From positions 1-64,000 of the forward strand of contig JAGHIZ010000103.1 of the NCBI GenBank assembly GCA_017886875.1: 64,000 nt of DNA, read 5' to 3'. This document shows, one piece after another, positions 23,874 through 31,927 of the stretch (the stretch's first letter is position 1; every line of letters begins with the position of its first letter). Position numbers and translations under genes: made by a program. Below the pieces are notes generated by a model. It ran no database searches and was not told where the DNA came from. It saw nothing but the letters and a program-made list of their open reading frames with translations. The stretch is from Butyricicoccus sp. (lineage in GTDB: Bacteria > Bacillota > Clostridia > Oscillospirales > Butyricicoccaceae).

Positions 23874-24179
23874 ATGAAAGATATTCTTGCAACAATAAGC
23901 AAATACCGTCAAGAACGAGGTTGGACAGAGTATCAACTTGCTGAGCGTTCTGGTTTACCACAATCAACTATCTCATCTTGGTATCGTAAGAATATGATAC
24001 CAACTGTTCCATCTCTTGAAAAAATCTGCCTTGCATTTGGTATTACACTATCACAACTCTTTGCAGATAATGACTGTCCAGTTTCCTTGACCAAATCACA
24101 ACAAAAACTACTTGAACGCTGGTCAAGACTTAATGAAGAACAACAAGCTGTAGTATTTGCCCTTATTGATAAAATGTAA
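23874..24179 (+). CDS. Small XRE-family regulator
   Basis: 101 residues with a Cro/C1-type HTH: ISKYRQERGWTEYQLAERSGLPQSTISSWYRKNMIP, then SLEKICLAFGITLSQLF. The C-terminal region (SLTKSQQKLLERWSRLNEEQQAVVFALIDKM) is the common Firmicutes extension seen in stand-alone chromosomal regulators. ATG at 23874 follows AAGGTGG; a GTG at 23865 would overlap this site. Probably controls itself and the divergent SLOG gene through the palindrome at 23784-23804. Confidence 0.88.
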   Translation: MKDILATISKYRQERGWTEYQLAERSGLPQSTISSWYRKNMIPTVPSLEKICLAFGITLSQLFADNDCPVSLTKSQQKLLERWSRLNEEQQAVVFALIDKM

Positions 24180-24183
24180 AATT

Positions 24184-24221
24184 ACCGCCAGTATAGCATA
24201 TAACTAAAACTGGCGGTTTGA
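24184..24221 (+). terminator. Terminator after the small XRE gene
   Basis: ACCGCCAGT (24184-24192) pairs with ACTGGCGGT (24209-24217), followed by TTTG. It may also serve the convergent gene ending at 24233. Confidence 0.65.
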
Positions 24222-24232
24222 CTTATCTTATA

Positions 24233-25222
24233 TCATATCTTTTTGTTTTTATCGAGCATATTTTTTAGCGACAAAACTGCAGCGAATAACACACCTGATA
24301 CTGGCCATATAATCCATGTATTTCCCCACTTATTTGTATAAAAACTTATCGCCAAATACACTGCAGTAATAAAACACCAATAAAATCCTGTCAGTGCTTC
24401 ATTATTTTTTGCTTCTTGTTTCTTTTCTCTTGTATAATCTTCTTCCTCTAATAATTTTTGGTATGTTCCCCATATTGCAACAACTTTTATAATAACATTA
24501 ACACCAATTGCAATCATAATAAGCGTAATGCAAATTGCACAAATAGTAAAAAATTCATTTTTTACAGAACTAGATAAAAATAAAGGAACTGCACTTATAA
24601 TACAGGTGAAAATTCCAAATACTAAGCCTTTTTTATAATTATTTTCATACGCATCTCGTTTGCTTTTTATAATTCCTGAAACACCATATTCAGTCAAGAT
24701 TTTTTCTTTCTCTAGATATTCATATTTCCCTAATTTCATGCCATATAAAATAAATATTACAACTGCATATGCAATTATAATTAGAAGTATACTGCTACCA
24801 ATAGCAACAGCAATATTTTCCTTTAGTGAAATTATTGTATATTCTGATGCACTTTGTAAAAACAATAATAAAACTGGTGATAACACACACATACTAACTG
24901 CTAAAGCAATTTTACGATAACAAATATTTGCTAAATTCATATATTCATTTGCTTCTTCTAAGGAAATAGTATGTATTTTCGTTTCGTCAATTTCTATATT
25001 CTCTGTATATTGTTTCTCATCAACTATATTTTCTTTTAGCAAATAATCGGTGCTAACTTCAAAAATTTCACTCATCTTCATAATTTTATCAAGATCTGGT
25101 ATTGAGGTCATAGATTCCCACTTAGAAACAGATTGACGTGAAACACCTAAATTCATGGCAAGTTCTTCTTGTGACCAACCTTTCTGTTTTCTGAGTTTTA
25201 TAATTTTTTCTGCTAAAATCAT
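24233..25222 (-). CDS. Membrane-anchored XRE-family protein
   Basis: 329 residues. The N-terminal HTH (LAEKIIKLRKQKGWSQEELAMNLGVSRQSVSKWESMTSIPDLDKI) is followed by a linker and then six or so hydrophobic segments (about residues 105-330: ALAVSMCVLSPVLLLFL, IAVAIGSSILLIIIAYAVV, GLVFGIFTCIISAVPLFL, ICITLIMIAIGVNVII and two near the end). XRE proteins with a membrane tail occur in Firmicutes, where the tail is thought to sense a membrane or peptide signal; the target is unknown. ATG at 25222 with GGGAGGG upstream is preferred over the frame beginning at 25276. Confidence 0.85.
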   Translation of the reverse strand: MILAEKIIKLRKQKGWSQEELAMNLGVSRQSVSKWESMTSIPDLDKIMKMSEIFEVSTDYLLKENIVDEKQYTENIEIDETKIHTISLEEANEYMNLANICYRKIALAVSMCVLSPVLLLFLQSASEYTIISLKENIAVAIGSSILLIIIAYAVVIFILYGMKLGKYEYLEKEKILTEYGVSGIIKSKRDAYENNYKKGLVFGIFTCIISAVPLFLSSSVKNEFFTICAICITLIMIAIGVNVIIKVVAIWGTYQKLLEEEDYTREKKQEAKNNEALTGFYWCFITAVYLAISFYTNKWGNTWIIWPVSGVLFAAVLSLKNMLDKNKKI

Positions 25223-25397
25223 TTCAATCCCTCCCTTAAATCTATTAGGTTTTGTTGATTTAATTATAGCAAACATTATACTTTCTATCCACCAATTAGA
25301 CTGTAAACTTTGTCAATCATAAGTTGCAAATATGATATTTACGCTTTACATTGGTGTAAATACTAGTTTTTATTCTTATTTTTTATATAGTAAAATA

Positions 25398-26615
25398 CTA
25401 TCTTTCCATATCTCGTTGTCTATCCTTATTATTTAATTGTTTTCTATCAACATCAGTTGATAAGACATTTTTAATAAACTCCATAACAAGTTCTGGTGCT
25501 TTTAAAGTTGCCTTAATAAAATCTTTAGTCTGTTCTTTTAACTTCTCATAACGATTTTTCCAAATATCAGCATCTCTCTTAGCATTTTCAAGTTTTTGTT
25601 CTAAGTCAGATATTTTTGCTTTTGCTGTAACACCTTTTTTAGCAAGCTCTTTTAAATTTATAGCTTCGTTTTGTGTTAGTTGAACCTTGCCACCAAACAA
25701 TGTCTTGCTACCCATATTGTCAATCTCTGAAAAAGTAATAGCAATTTTATTTTGAACCTGTGTTTTCTGCTTGGCTTTATTAAATATACGCTCTTGTTTC
25801 TCTGTTTTTGCTTCTAACTCATATAACCTTTCCTGTTCTTTAATAACTTTAAACTGAGTAACGGTCAGATGTTCTTCTGTGCTGCCACGTTCACCACGTT
25901 CAATATCAGTGTATCCAGCTTTTCGCATAGCATCAAAGAAATCATCTTGCAGAACGCTATAAGATTTTTTGAGAACCTTTTTACCTGTTGCAGTTCTCAT
26001 GGTTTTTCCGTTCTTATCAAGCACTTCTTTAGATGACCATTTTTTACTGCTACTAACTTGCATAACAGTTTCTTTGACTGTGCCAACTAAAGATTTATCT
26101 TTACAACGCTTTGACCATAAAACCTGCTTTTCTACAACTGGCACATACACAACGTGTAAGTGGTAATGATAAACATCATGTCCTAAAGCTTCAGACATTG
26201 CCCTGTTACGTTCATCAGCGTGCATGACTGCGGATAAAATGTATTGCTCACCACCAACGATTTTCACTGCTGCTTTATAAGCGTCCTCATAGAATTTTTT
26301 AGCAAATTCATAACCTCCATGATTATGAAAATAAGCTGAATTTACATCAAATATTAATTCTCCATAATGAACAGCATCTGGTTTTAAACCACGAGTTGAA
26401 ATGGTCTTTTCCTGTTCCATTTGCTTAAACATCTCTGCATAGCTGCCTGTTGGTGTTTTAAAATGAACATTGTATTTTGTACGTTCTAAAATTACATCTG
26501 GATTATTGTAACTTTCATTTTCACGCTCATTATGCCTTTGAGCGTTTGCAATATCTGTTTCTTTTAAATTGCGATTTCTCACAAATGTGCGATGAATACC
26601 GTCGTTTCTTGCCAT
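25398..26615 (-). CDS. MobV-family relaxase of element B
   Basis: 405 residues, homologous along its length to the relaxase of element A. NAQRHNEREN, the signature HADERNRAMSEALGHD and the histidine cluster YHYHLHVVYVP are all present, followed by KRCKDKSLVGTVKE and a coiled-coil tail. It acts at the oriT-like block upstream (26675-26832). The first about 260 residues are far more conserved between A and B than the coiled-coil tail, consistent with a conserved catalytic domain and a drifting C-terminus. Confidence 0.93.
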   Translation of the reverse strand: MARNDGIHRTFVRNRNLKETDIANAQRHNERENESYNNPDVILERTKYNVHFKTPTGSYAEMFKQMEQEKTISTRGLKPDAVHYGELIFDVNSAYFHNHGGYEFAKKFYEDAYKAAVKIVGGEQYILSAVMHADERNRAMSEALGHDVYHYHLHVVYVPVVEKQVLWSKRCKDKSLVGTVKETVMQVSSSKKWSSKEVLDKNGKTMRTATGKKVLKKSYSVLQDDFFDAMRKAGYTDIERGERGSTEEHLTVTQFKVIKEQERLYELEAKTEKQERIFNKAKQKTQVQNKIAITFSEIDNMGSKTLFGGKVQLTQNEAINLKELAKKGVTAKAKISDLEQKLENAKRDADIWKNRYEKLKEQTKDFIKATLKAPELVMEFIKNVLSTDVDRKQLNNKDRQRDMER

Positions 26616-26674
26616 AGAACTCCTTTCTCGCTTATAAGCGGTTCGAGTAACTCAAGTGAAAAGCACTTCTGCAG

Positions 26675-26832
26675 AAGTGTAATAACCCACTATGACACTT
26701 TCACTTTGTGCAAAGATGTCAGTGGGCTCTACGAGGTGGAATGGGGCTTTGCCCCGTTGTCTGCGGACAACTCCCCAGCAGGGTGTACCCTTTGAAAAGG
26801 GTACCCTGCACCCCACCTAAACTTTAATTTTT
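26675..26832. other. oriT-like structured block of element B
   Basis: Nearly identical to 15391-15561 of element A and in the same place, directly upstream of the relaxase gene. It keeps every hairpin of that copy: GGGGC..GCCCC, GTTGTC..GGACAAC and GTACCCTTT..AAAGGGTAC. The high identity across non-coding DNA contrasts with the more diverged relaxase genes. Confidence 0.6.
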
Positions 26833-26845
26833 TACTCACGAGTTT

Positions 26846-26870
26846 ATGCAGTAAATGCAATAAATGCAAT
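26846..26870. repeat. Short TGCAATAAA-type direct repeats
   Basis: Three near copies of ATGCA(G/A)TAA in tandem between the oriT-like block and the replication gene, in the position occupied by the GTGACGATG iterons in element A. May be a small origin repeat. Confidence 0.35.
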
Positions 26871-26876
26871 ATATTC

Positions 26877-29324
26877 TTAAATGGCTGGATTTACAAATAT
26901 TCTTATATCTGCTGGTCTGCCTGCTGATTGTCGTTCTGGCTGCTCTATTCGTATATATCCATACCCTTCTAAAAGCTCAAGTGTTGGAAAAATTTCTTCT
27001 GTCTTTTTGAAAAATTTACCTCTGCACATTTGAAATAACTCTGAACGCTTAATTTTCTCAACTCCCTTTTTCTTGAGTTTAGCAATTACAAATTTTGCTT
27101 TTTGTATACTTAAATCTGTACCCATCATGGAATAAGCATAACTTGAATGTGCTAAAAAATATTTTCCTATTTGAATGGCTCTAGATATTGTTTTATCCGA
27201 TATTTGATTTTTATTATCTAACATATCGACTGCATGAAGTAAGCCTGCAATCCTCAGCACAGCACCAATATATTTGCTTGCCCAATCCGAAATGGCTTGA
27301 CCTTCTCCTACAAGAAAACGCTCATGTTCATCAAAATAATCCGCCATAACCATTAATGCTTTATCCGATAGTTTTAATGTTTGTATTTCTAAATTTTGAA
27401 TTGACATAAGTTTAAAAATCATATCTCTATAAGCAGATTTTACTTCTGGCAGAATTGCTGGTGTCCTAAACACACGATTGCCAATTCTTGATGGCGGTGA
27501 TGAATATAAAAATCTTGCAATCAGTCCTCGTCCACTCATAGTTGTGTTTGACATAATTTCATCTAATACACTTGGTTGTATAGATAAAATTGCAGATAAA
27601 GCTGGGTGCATAATACATTCAGCTTCACGAGTCATTCTATCTACATAAACTGCATCACCACAATGACCTTTAAGCCAAATATCAATATTTGCTTTATTGG
27701 AATATCTACCTGCCATAATATCAAATATACCGCCCTCAGTTGAAATGACTGAAAATGTACCTCCATTTGCTGCCATTAAACTTGTAAGTGCTTCACTTGA
27801 ACAATCATCTGCAAAAAATCTCACAGGTTTTAATTCTGGAGTTTGCTCTAATTCACTTTTTAAATATTGAAGTTCATAGTCAAGGTCTTTGCTTTCCTTA
27901 CGTTCAAGTTGTCTTTGTATGCCTGCGATTTGTCTTTCTAATGTTTCCCTCTTGAGATTATTTGCACGAATTTCATCACTTCTGGATTTATTATATTCTT
28001 GTTCATACTCATATAAAAACTCCGTCATATCTCGCATAACACTGGATTTTCTTTCACCTGGTGATGCAATTACAACAGTATATAAACTGAGTGGCTCATA
28101 ATAACCCTCTGTTCCCTCGACTTTGTATTTACCTTGTAAGCACACTGCTAACACACCTAAACTAATAACCGCTGCCATATCTGGTGAAGTTTGACTATGT
28201 TCAGCAACTGCATTTACATAGTTTTTAACTGTAACAGGCAGTGCATCTACTGGAAACCTTGGCAACTCATTCCACTGTGGTGTTAATGGAATAAGTGGTG
28301 CAAAACCTGTTGTTTGCTGTGTTTCCTGTTTAGCAATTTGTGGTTGTCTTGGTGTATACACATCTTTGCAATGCTGGATAGCTTTTTGAATTGTAATTGC
28401 ACCATAAGTTGTACCCGATTGTTTTCTATCCCATTTTTCTCGCATAAGTCCAGACTGGCGAAACAGCTTATCCATTAAGACTGCATCTTTGCCTGTCCAA
28501 AAAGCAAGCTGGCTACAAAGTGCTAAATCTGCCTCAGAGTGTGATAGATAACCATTAGTTGAACCACTCCAAAGACTGGAAAATACAGTACCGTTTCTGC
28601 TAGATTTTGCTAAATTTATAATCTCATTTTCGCTCAAATCTGAATTTACTGCATTTATTGCATTTCTTGCATTAGTTTCAGGTCTGCACATATACTTTTT
28701 TAAGAGCTGTTTTAGTTCTTCTGTACGGTCACCAAATTCATAATTCTCACAGCACTCACCCGTAACAGTTACATACTTGTTAGTCGCACCTGCAACATAA
28801 ACTTCAATTCCTGCCTTATGGTTCATAATGTAAAACTTAGATTTATCATATACAAAACCATCAGCACAAAATAGAATGTGCAAACCTTTTCTACTTGGAC
28901 TAAATTCTGTATAGCTGTGCATTAAGTTTACTATTTCATATGCTGTATTGCTTAATTCGCCTGTTTCTGAAATACAATGGTCTAAATCAATGGCACAAAT
29001 ACCATTAAATATTCCTATGCCTATACCATCATAGCCATTAGCATTAACAGCGGTTTTATAATCTGTAAAGCTGGTTTTATCATTGCTCTTTGCCATTTGT
29101 TCAGTACATGGATTATATGGGACTTTGGTTTTTCTACCATCACGTTCTTCATACTTCCAACAACAGAAAAGTCCTTTTTCTTTTATATAGCTTGGAAAAT
29201 CTAATGTTTTTTGATTGTATATTTGTGTATTTTGGGTTATAATATTATTGGTTTTAATATTGGACTGTCCCCCATCTGTTGGAGCAGATGGACTTGGGAC
29301 AGTCATTTTTTTATTTTCATTCAT
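26877..29324 (-). CDS. Primase-helicase (prim-pol-like N-terminus, DUF3987 C-terminus) of element B
   Basis: About 815 residues. After an N-terminal segment shared with the element A helicase, FPSYIKEKGLFCCWKYE begins a prim-pol-like domain with the acidic motif CAIDLDHCI and SPSRKGLHILF, followed by a primase-C-terminal-like region. From about residue 370 a DUF3987 (YfjI-type) helicase domain follows, with the unusual P-loop ASPGERKSS, VRFFADDCSSEAL, ISTEGGIFDIMAGRYS and GRGLIARFL. Proteins of this kind replicate plasmids, phages and IMEs. ATG at 29324 has AAGGAGG nine bases upstream; the frame from 29348 lacks this. It overlaps the RHH gene by eight bases, the same operon place as repA in element A. 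Confidence 0.87.
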   Translation of the reverse strand: MNENKKMTVPSPSAPTDGGQSNIKTNNIITQNTQIYNQKTLDFPSYIKEKGLFCCWKYEERDGRKTKVPYNPCTEQMAKSNDKTSFTDYKTAVNANGYDGIGIGIFNGICAIDLDHCISETGELSNTAYEIVNLMHSYTEFSPSRKGLHILFCADGFVYDKSKFYIMNHKAGIEVYVAGATNKYVTVTGECCENYEFGDRTEELKQLLKKYMCRPETNARNAINAVNSDLSENEIINLAKSSRNGTVFSSLWSGSTNGYLSHSEADLALCSQLAFWTGKDAVLMDKLFRQSGLMREKWDRKQSGTTYGAITIQKAIQHCKDVYTPRQPQIAKQETQQTTGFAPLIPLTPQWNELPRFPVDALPVTVKNYVNAVAEHSQTSPDMAAVISLGVLAVCLQGKYKVEGTEGYYEPLSLYTVVIASPGERKSSVMRDMTEFLYEYEQEYNKSRSDEIRANNLKRETLERQIAGIQRQLERKESKDLDYELQYLKSELEQTPELKPVRFFADDCSSEALTSLMAANGGTFSVISTEGGIFDIMAGRYSNKANIDIWLKGHCGDAVYVDRMTREAECIMHPALSAILSIQPSVLDEIMSNTTMSGRGLIARFLYSSPPSRIGNRVFRTPAILPEVKSAYRDMIFKLMSIQNLEIQTLKLSDKALMVMADYFDEHERFLVGEGQAISDWASKYIGAVLRIAGLLHAVDMLDNKNQISDKTISRAIQIGKYFLAHSSYAYSMMGTDLSIQKAKFVIAKLKKKGVEKIKRSELFQMCRGKFFKKTEEIFPTLELLEGYGYIRIEQPERQSAGRPADIRIFVNPAI
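29263..29304 (-). other. 42-nt hairpin at the 5' end of the primase gene
   Basis: In coding sense GACTGTCCC pairs with GGGACAGTC (9 bp), bulge AAGT, then CCATCTG pairs with CAGATGG (7 bp) around the loop CTCCAA. It matches the element A hairpin (16987-17028) in every length. Its loop is the reverse complement of the other loop. Confidence 0.8.
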
Positions 29325-29649
29325 AAACACTATCCTCCTTAAATCCATTCATAATATATGCGATTAAGCTTATAGTGTCTAACAGTTCATCATTAGGTTT
29401 TTGACCCGTTTCTATGCGTTTTAACTCATTTAAAACCTCTGCTAATTGATTTCTAAGTGCTTTATAAACTCTTGGATTTCCTTGTACCACAATATCTTTG
29501 CAAAGAAGTCTTCGAATAATATAATCCTGCTTTGTAAGTCCTGTGAGTTTTACAGCTATTTCAAGCTGTTTGTTTTCTTCTGGTGACATTCTAAATGAAA
29601 TAGTTTTACTTCTAAAACGGTTTTTACCGTCCATATTTTTGGCTGACAT
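29317..29649 (-). CDS. Small RHH / MobC-like relaxosome protein of element B
   Basis: 110 residues, close homologue of 17041-17376 (SFRMSPEENKQLEIAVKLTG and DYIIRRLLCKDIVVQGNPR are nearly unchanged). A ribbon-helix-helix start and a helical tail. It shares one base with the integrase stop, so integrase, this gene and the primase are one translation-coupled set. Confidence 0.75.
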   Translation of the reverse strand: MSAKNMDGKNRFRSKTISFRMSPEENKQLEIAVKLTGLTKQDYIIRRLLCKDIVVQGNPRVYKALRNQLAEVLNELKRIETGQKPNDELLDTISLIAYIMNGFKEDSVYE

Positions 29650-30725
29650 TATAAATTGCCCCTTTCTTCATTTAACTTGTTAGCCATTTCATCTTGTCTT
29701 GATGGGAATAGATGTGCATATCTATAAGTTATATCTATGCTTTCATGCCCTACTCTATCTGCAATAGCTAAGGCTGTGAAACCCATATCAATCAGATGCG
29801 ATATATGGCTATGCCTCAAATCATGGATTCTTATACGTTTTACACCTGTTTGTTTACTACCACGCTCCATTTCTTTTGTTAAATAATGCTTTGTAAATGG
29901 GAAAATACGGTCATTTTCACCTACATTATAAAACATTTTTATATATTCATTTATCTCCTCACAGAGAAAATGTGGCATTTTAATAACCCTGTTACTTTTT
30001 CTTGTTTTAGGGGTTGTTATAACATCTTGACCTTTTAGACGTTGATAAGACTTATTTATACTTACAGTTTCAGCTTTAAAATCAAAGTCCTTAGGAGTTA
30101 GTGCTAATAATTCACCCTCACGAATACCACACCAATAAAGCATTTCAAACGCATAATATGACATTGGTTTATCCATCATAGCATCTGCAAATTTTAGATA
30201 TTCTTCTTTAGTCCAAAACAGCATTTCTCTAGGTTCTTCACTGCCCATTCTGCCAGCTTTTGCTGCTGGATTGCTCTGTAAACCGTAATATTTAACTGCA
30301 TGATTAAAAAGACAGCTAAGTTGTGTATGAATATTCTTTAAATAATCTGATGAATAACACTTTCCTTGATTATTTTTAATATTTCTAATCTCATTTTGCC
30401 AATCAATCACATCTCTAGCTGTTATTTCAGATAGCTTTCGGTCTTTAAAATAAGGCAGAATTAACTTTTTAATAACACTTTCCTTGCTAAGCCAAGTGTT
30501 AAGTTTTAATTTTGGCTTAATATCTTTCTCATAGAGTGTTACAAAACTTTCAAAAGTCATTCCTAAATCAGCTTGTTTTTGCATTAAGAACTCTCGTTCC
30601 CACTCCAAAGCCTCACGTTTAGTTGCAAAACCTCGTTTGCATTTCTGTTTGCGTTTACCTTGCCAATCGGTAAACCAGCACATACAATACCATGTGCCAT
30701 TGTCATTATTTTTGTAAATTGGCAT
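29649..30725 (-). CDS. Tyrosine recombinase / integrase of element B
   Basis: 358 residues. N-terminal arm-binding region (NGTWYCMCWFTDWQGKRKQK), core-binding domain, then the catalytic set CGIREGELLAL, HDLRHSHISHL and VGHESIDITYRYAHLF. Very similar to the integrase of element A, in particular over the catalytic domain, which agrees with both using the same guaA core. ATG at 30725 lies two bases after the excisionase stop. The element next to guaA, B, presumably entered last or regenerated the site next to the gene. Confidence 0.95.
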   Translation of the reverse strand: MPIYKNNDNGTWYCMCWFTDWQGKRKQKCKRGFATKREALEWEREFLMQKQADLGMTFESFVTLYEKDIKPKLKLNTWLSKESVIKKLILPYFKDRKLSEITARDVIDWQNEIRNIKNNQGKCYSSDYLKNIHTQLSCLFNHAVKYYGLQSNPAAKAGRMGSEEPREMLFWTKEEYLKFADAMMDKPMSYYAFEMLYWCGIREGELLALTPKDFDFKAETVSINKSYQRLKGQDVITTPKTRKSNRVIKMPHFLCEEINEYIKMFYNVGENDRIFPFTKHYLTKEMERGSKQTGVKRIRIHDLRHSHISHLIDMGFTALAIADRVGHESIDITYRYAHLFPSRQDEMANKLNEERGNL

Positions 30726-30727
30726 AT

Positions 30728-30928
30728 TTACTCGCCCCTTTCATTACTGCTTTGACCTCCATAAAAATGTTCATAAAAAAACTTACGGTCAATTCGTCCT
30801 TGAATTGTGATACAGCCTGTTTTTTCTAGCTCTTTGTTCATTTTGCGGATTAGCTTATAAGCATATGGAATTGAAACTTCCAATTTTTCTGCTACTTCCT
30901 CCACACGCATAAACATTTTTTCTGACAT
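30728..30928 (-). CDS. Excisionase-like HTH protein of element B
   Basis: 66 residues, homologue of 18446-18652: MSEKMFMRVEEVAEKLEVSIPYAYKLIRKMN is the MerR/Xis-like helix-turn-helix, followed by TIQGRIDRKFFYEHFYG. Directly upstream of the integrase and divergent from the XRE regulator. Confidence 0.85.
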   Translation of the reverse strand: MSEKMFMRVEEVAEKLEVSIPYAYKLIRKMNKELEKTGCITIQGRIDRKFFYEHFYGGQSSNERGE

Positions 30929-31085
30929 AAGATACCTTCCTTTCCCCTCTAATACTTAGAGGATATTATTTAATTTATTTTTATTTAACTTATTTGTTAA
31001 TCTTTTATCCACAGTATACTTAACAAATTTATTTATGTCAAGAGATTTTTCAAAAATTAACTTAACTTTTTTGTTAATTAGCAGG

Positions 31086-31115
31086 TTGACTTTTGCTAAA
31101 CATATATGTTATGCT
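31086..31115 (+). promoter_or_regulatory. Promoter of element B XRE regulator
   Basis: TTGACT (31086-31091) and TATGCT (31110-31115), 18-bp spacing, about 40 bp before the ATG at 31157. Same layout as in element A. Confidence 0.6.
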
Positions 31116-31156
31116 CTGTTTATAAAATCCTTTAATGAAAGATATGGAGTGATGTT

Positions 31157-31669
31157 ATGGCAATAGGTGAAAGGATACATTTTATCCGAAATTTAAGAGG
31201 TTTGACACAAAAATTACTGGGTATTGCTGTTGGTTTACCAGAAAAAAGTGCTGATGTTCGTATGGCTCAATATGAAACTGGCAATAGAACACCAAAAGCA
31301 GATTTAACACAAAAACTGGCTAATGTGCTTGATGTATCCCCTATGGCTCTTGATGTGCCTAATATTGACAGCTATTTAGGTTTAATGCATACACTTTTCG
31401 CCTTAGAAGATATATATGGTCTTAAAATTGGCGAAATAGACGGAGAAGTGTGTCTTAGACTGGATAAGTCCAATATAAGCAGTTACAGAAATTTGTTTGA
31501 TATGTTCACAAGCTGGCAAGAACAAGCTGCAAAACTGCAATCTGGCGAAATAACTAAGGAACAATACGACCAATGGAGATATAACTACCCTAGATTTGAT
31601 GATAAATGTGGTTTTATAAAAGTACCATCTATCGGTTTAAGTGATTTTATTGTAGATGATTTAAAATAA
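31157..31669 (+). CDS. XRE-family transcriptional regulator of element B
   Basis: 170 residues. HTH of the Cro/C1 type (IGERIHFIRNLRGLTQKLLGIAVGL..MAQYETGNRTPKADLTQKLA), then a C-terminal part shared with the element A protein (LMHTLFALEDIYGLKIG, ITKEQYDQWRYNYP). ATG at 31157 follows GGAGTG. Divergent from xis-int, so a likely repressor of excision. The last about 20 residues differ between the two copies. Confidence 0.9.
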   Translation: MAIGERIHFIRNLRGLTQKLLGIAVGLPEKSADVRMAQYETGNRTPKADLTQKLANVLDVSPMALDVPNIDSYLGLMHTLFALEDIYGLKIGEIDGEVCLRLDKSNISSYRNLFDMFTSWQEQAAKLQSGEITKEQYDQWRYNYPRFDDKCGFIKVPSIGLSDFIVDDLK

Positions 31670-31675
31670 ACAAAA

Positions 31676-31716
31676 AAAGGTCTTGCTGATTTTTATATCA
31701 ACAAGACCTTTAATTA
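31676..31716 (+). terminator. Terminator of the element B regulator
   Basis: AAAGGTCTTG (31676-31685) pairs with CAAGACCTTT (31702-31711), followed by AATTA. Ends the regulator transcript before the att site and the convergent guaA. Confidence 0.75.
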
Positions 31717-31788
31717 TAAATAACCAAATTCTTAACCTATAAGCCACTGGCTTAAAACGGATAAATAAAATAAATTGGTTTTTTACAA

Positions 31789-31808
31789 TGTTATCAAATT
31801 GTTATCAA
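31789..31808. repeat. Integrase arm-type repeats at the right end of element B
   Basis: Two copies of TGTTATCAA spaced by two bases, matching the TGCTATCAA pair of element A at 19542-19561 in form and distance to the att core. Confidence 0.5.
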
Positions 31809-31927
31809 AAGAATTTTTGCTTTTTTACCATTCAACTTTTAAAAACACTTATTAGCTATTTTTATATCATTATAAAGATATTTAATAACTTTTTATACTT
31901 TTAAAATTGAATATGGTAAATTTTAGG

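Noticed and set aside
26592-26795. Short plus-strand frame before the element B replication gene
   Set aside because: It runs through conserved hairpins of the oriT-like block with no start signal; it is a shadow of structured DNA.
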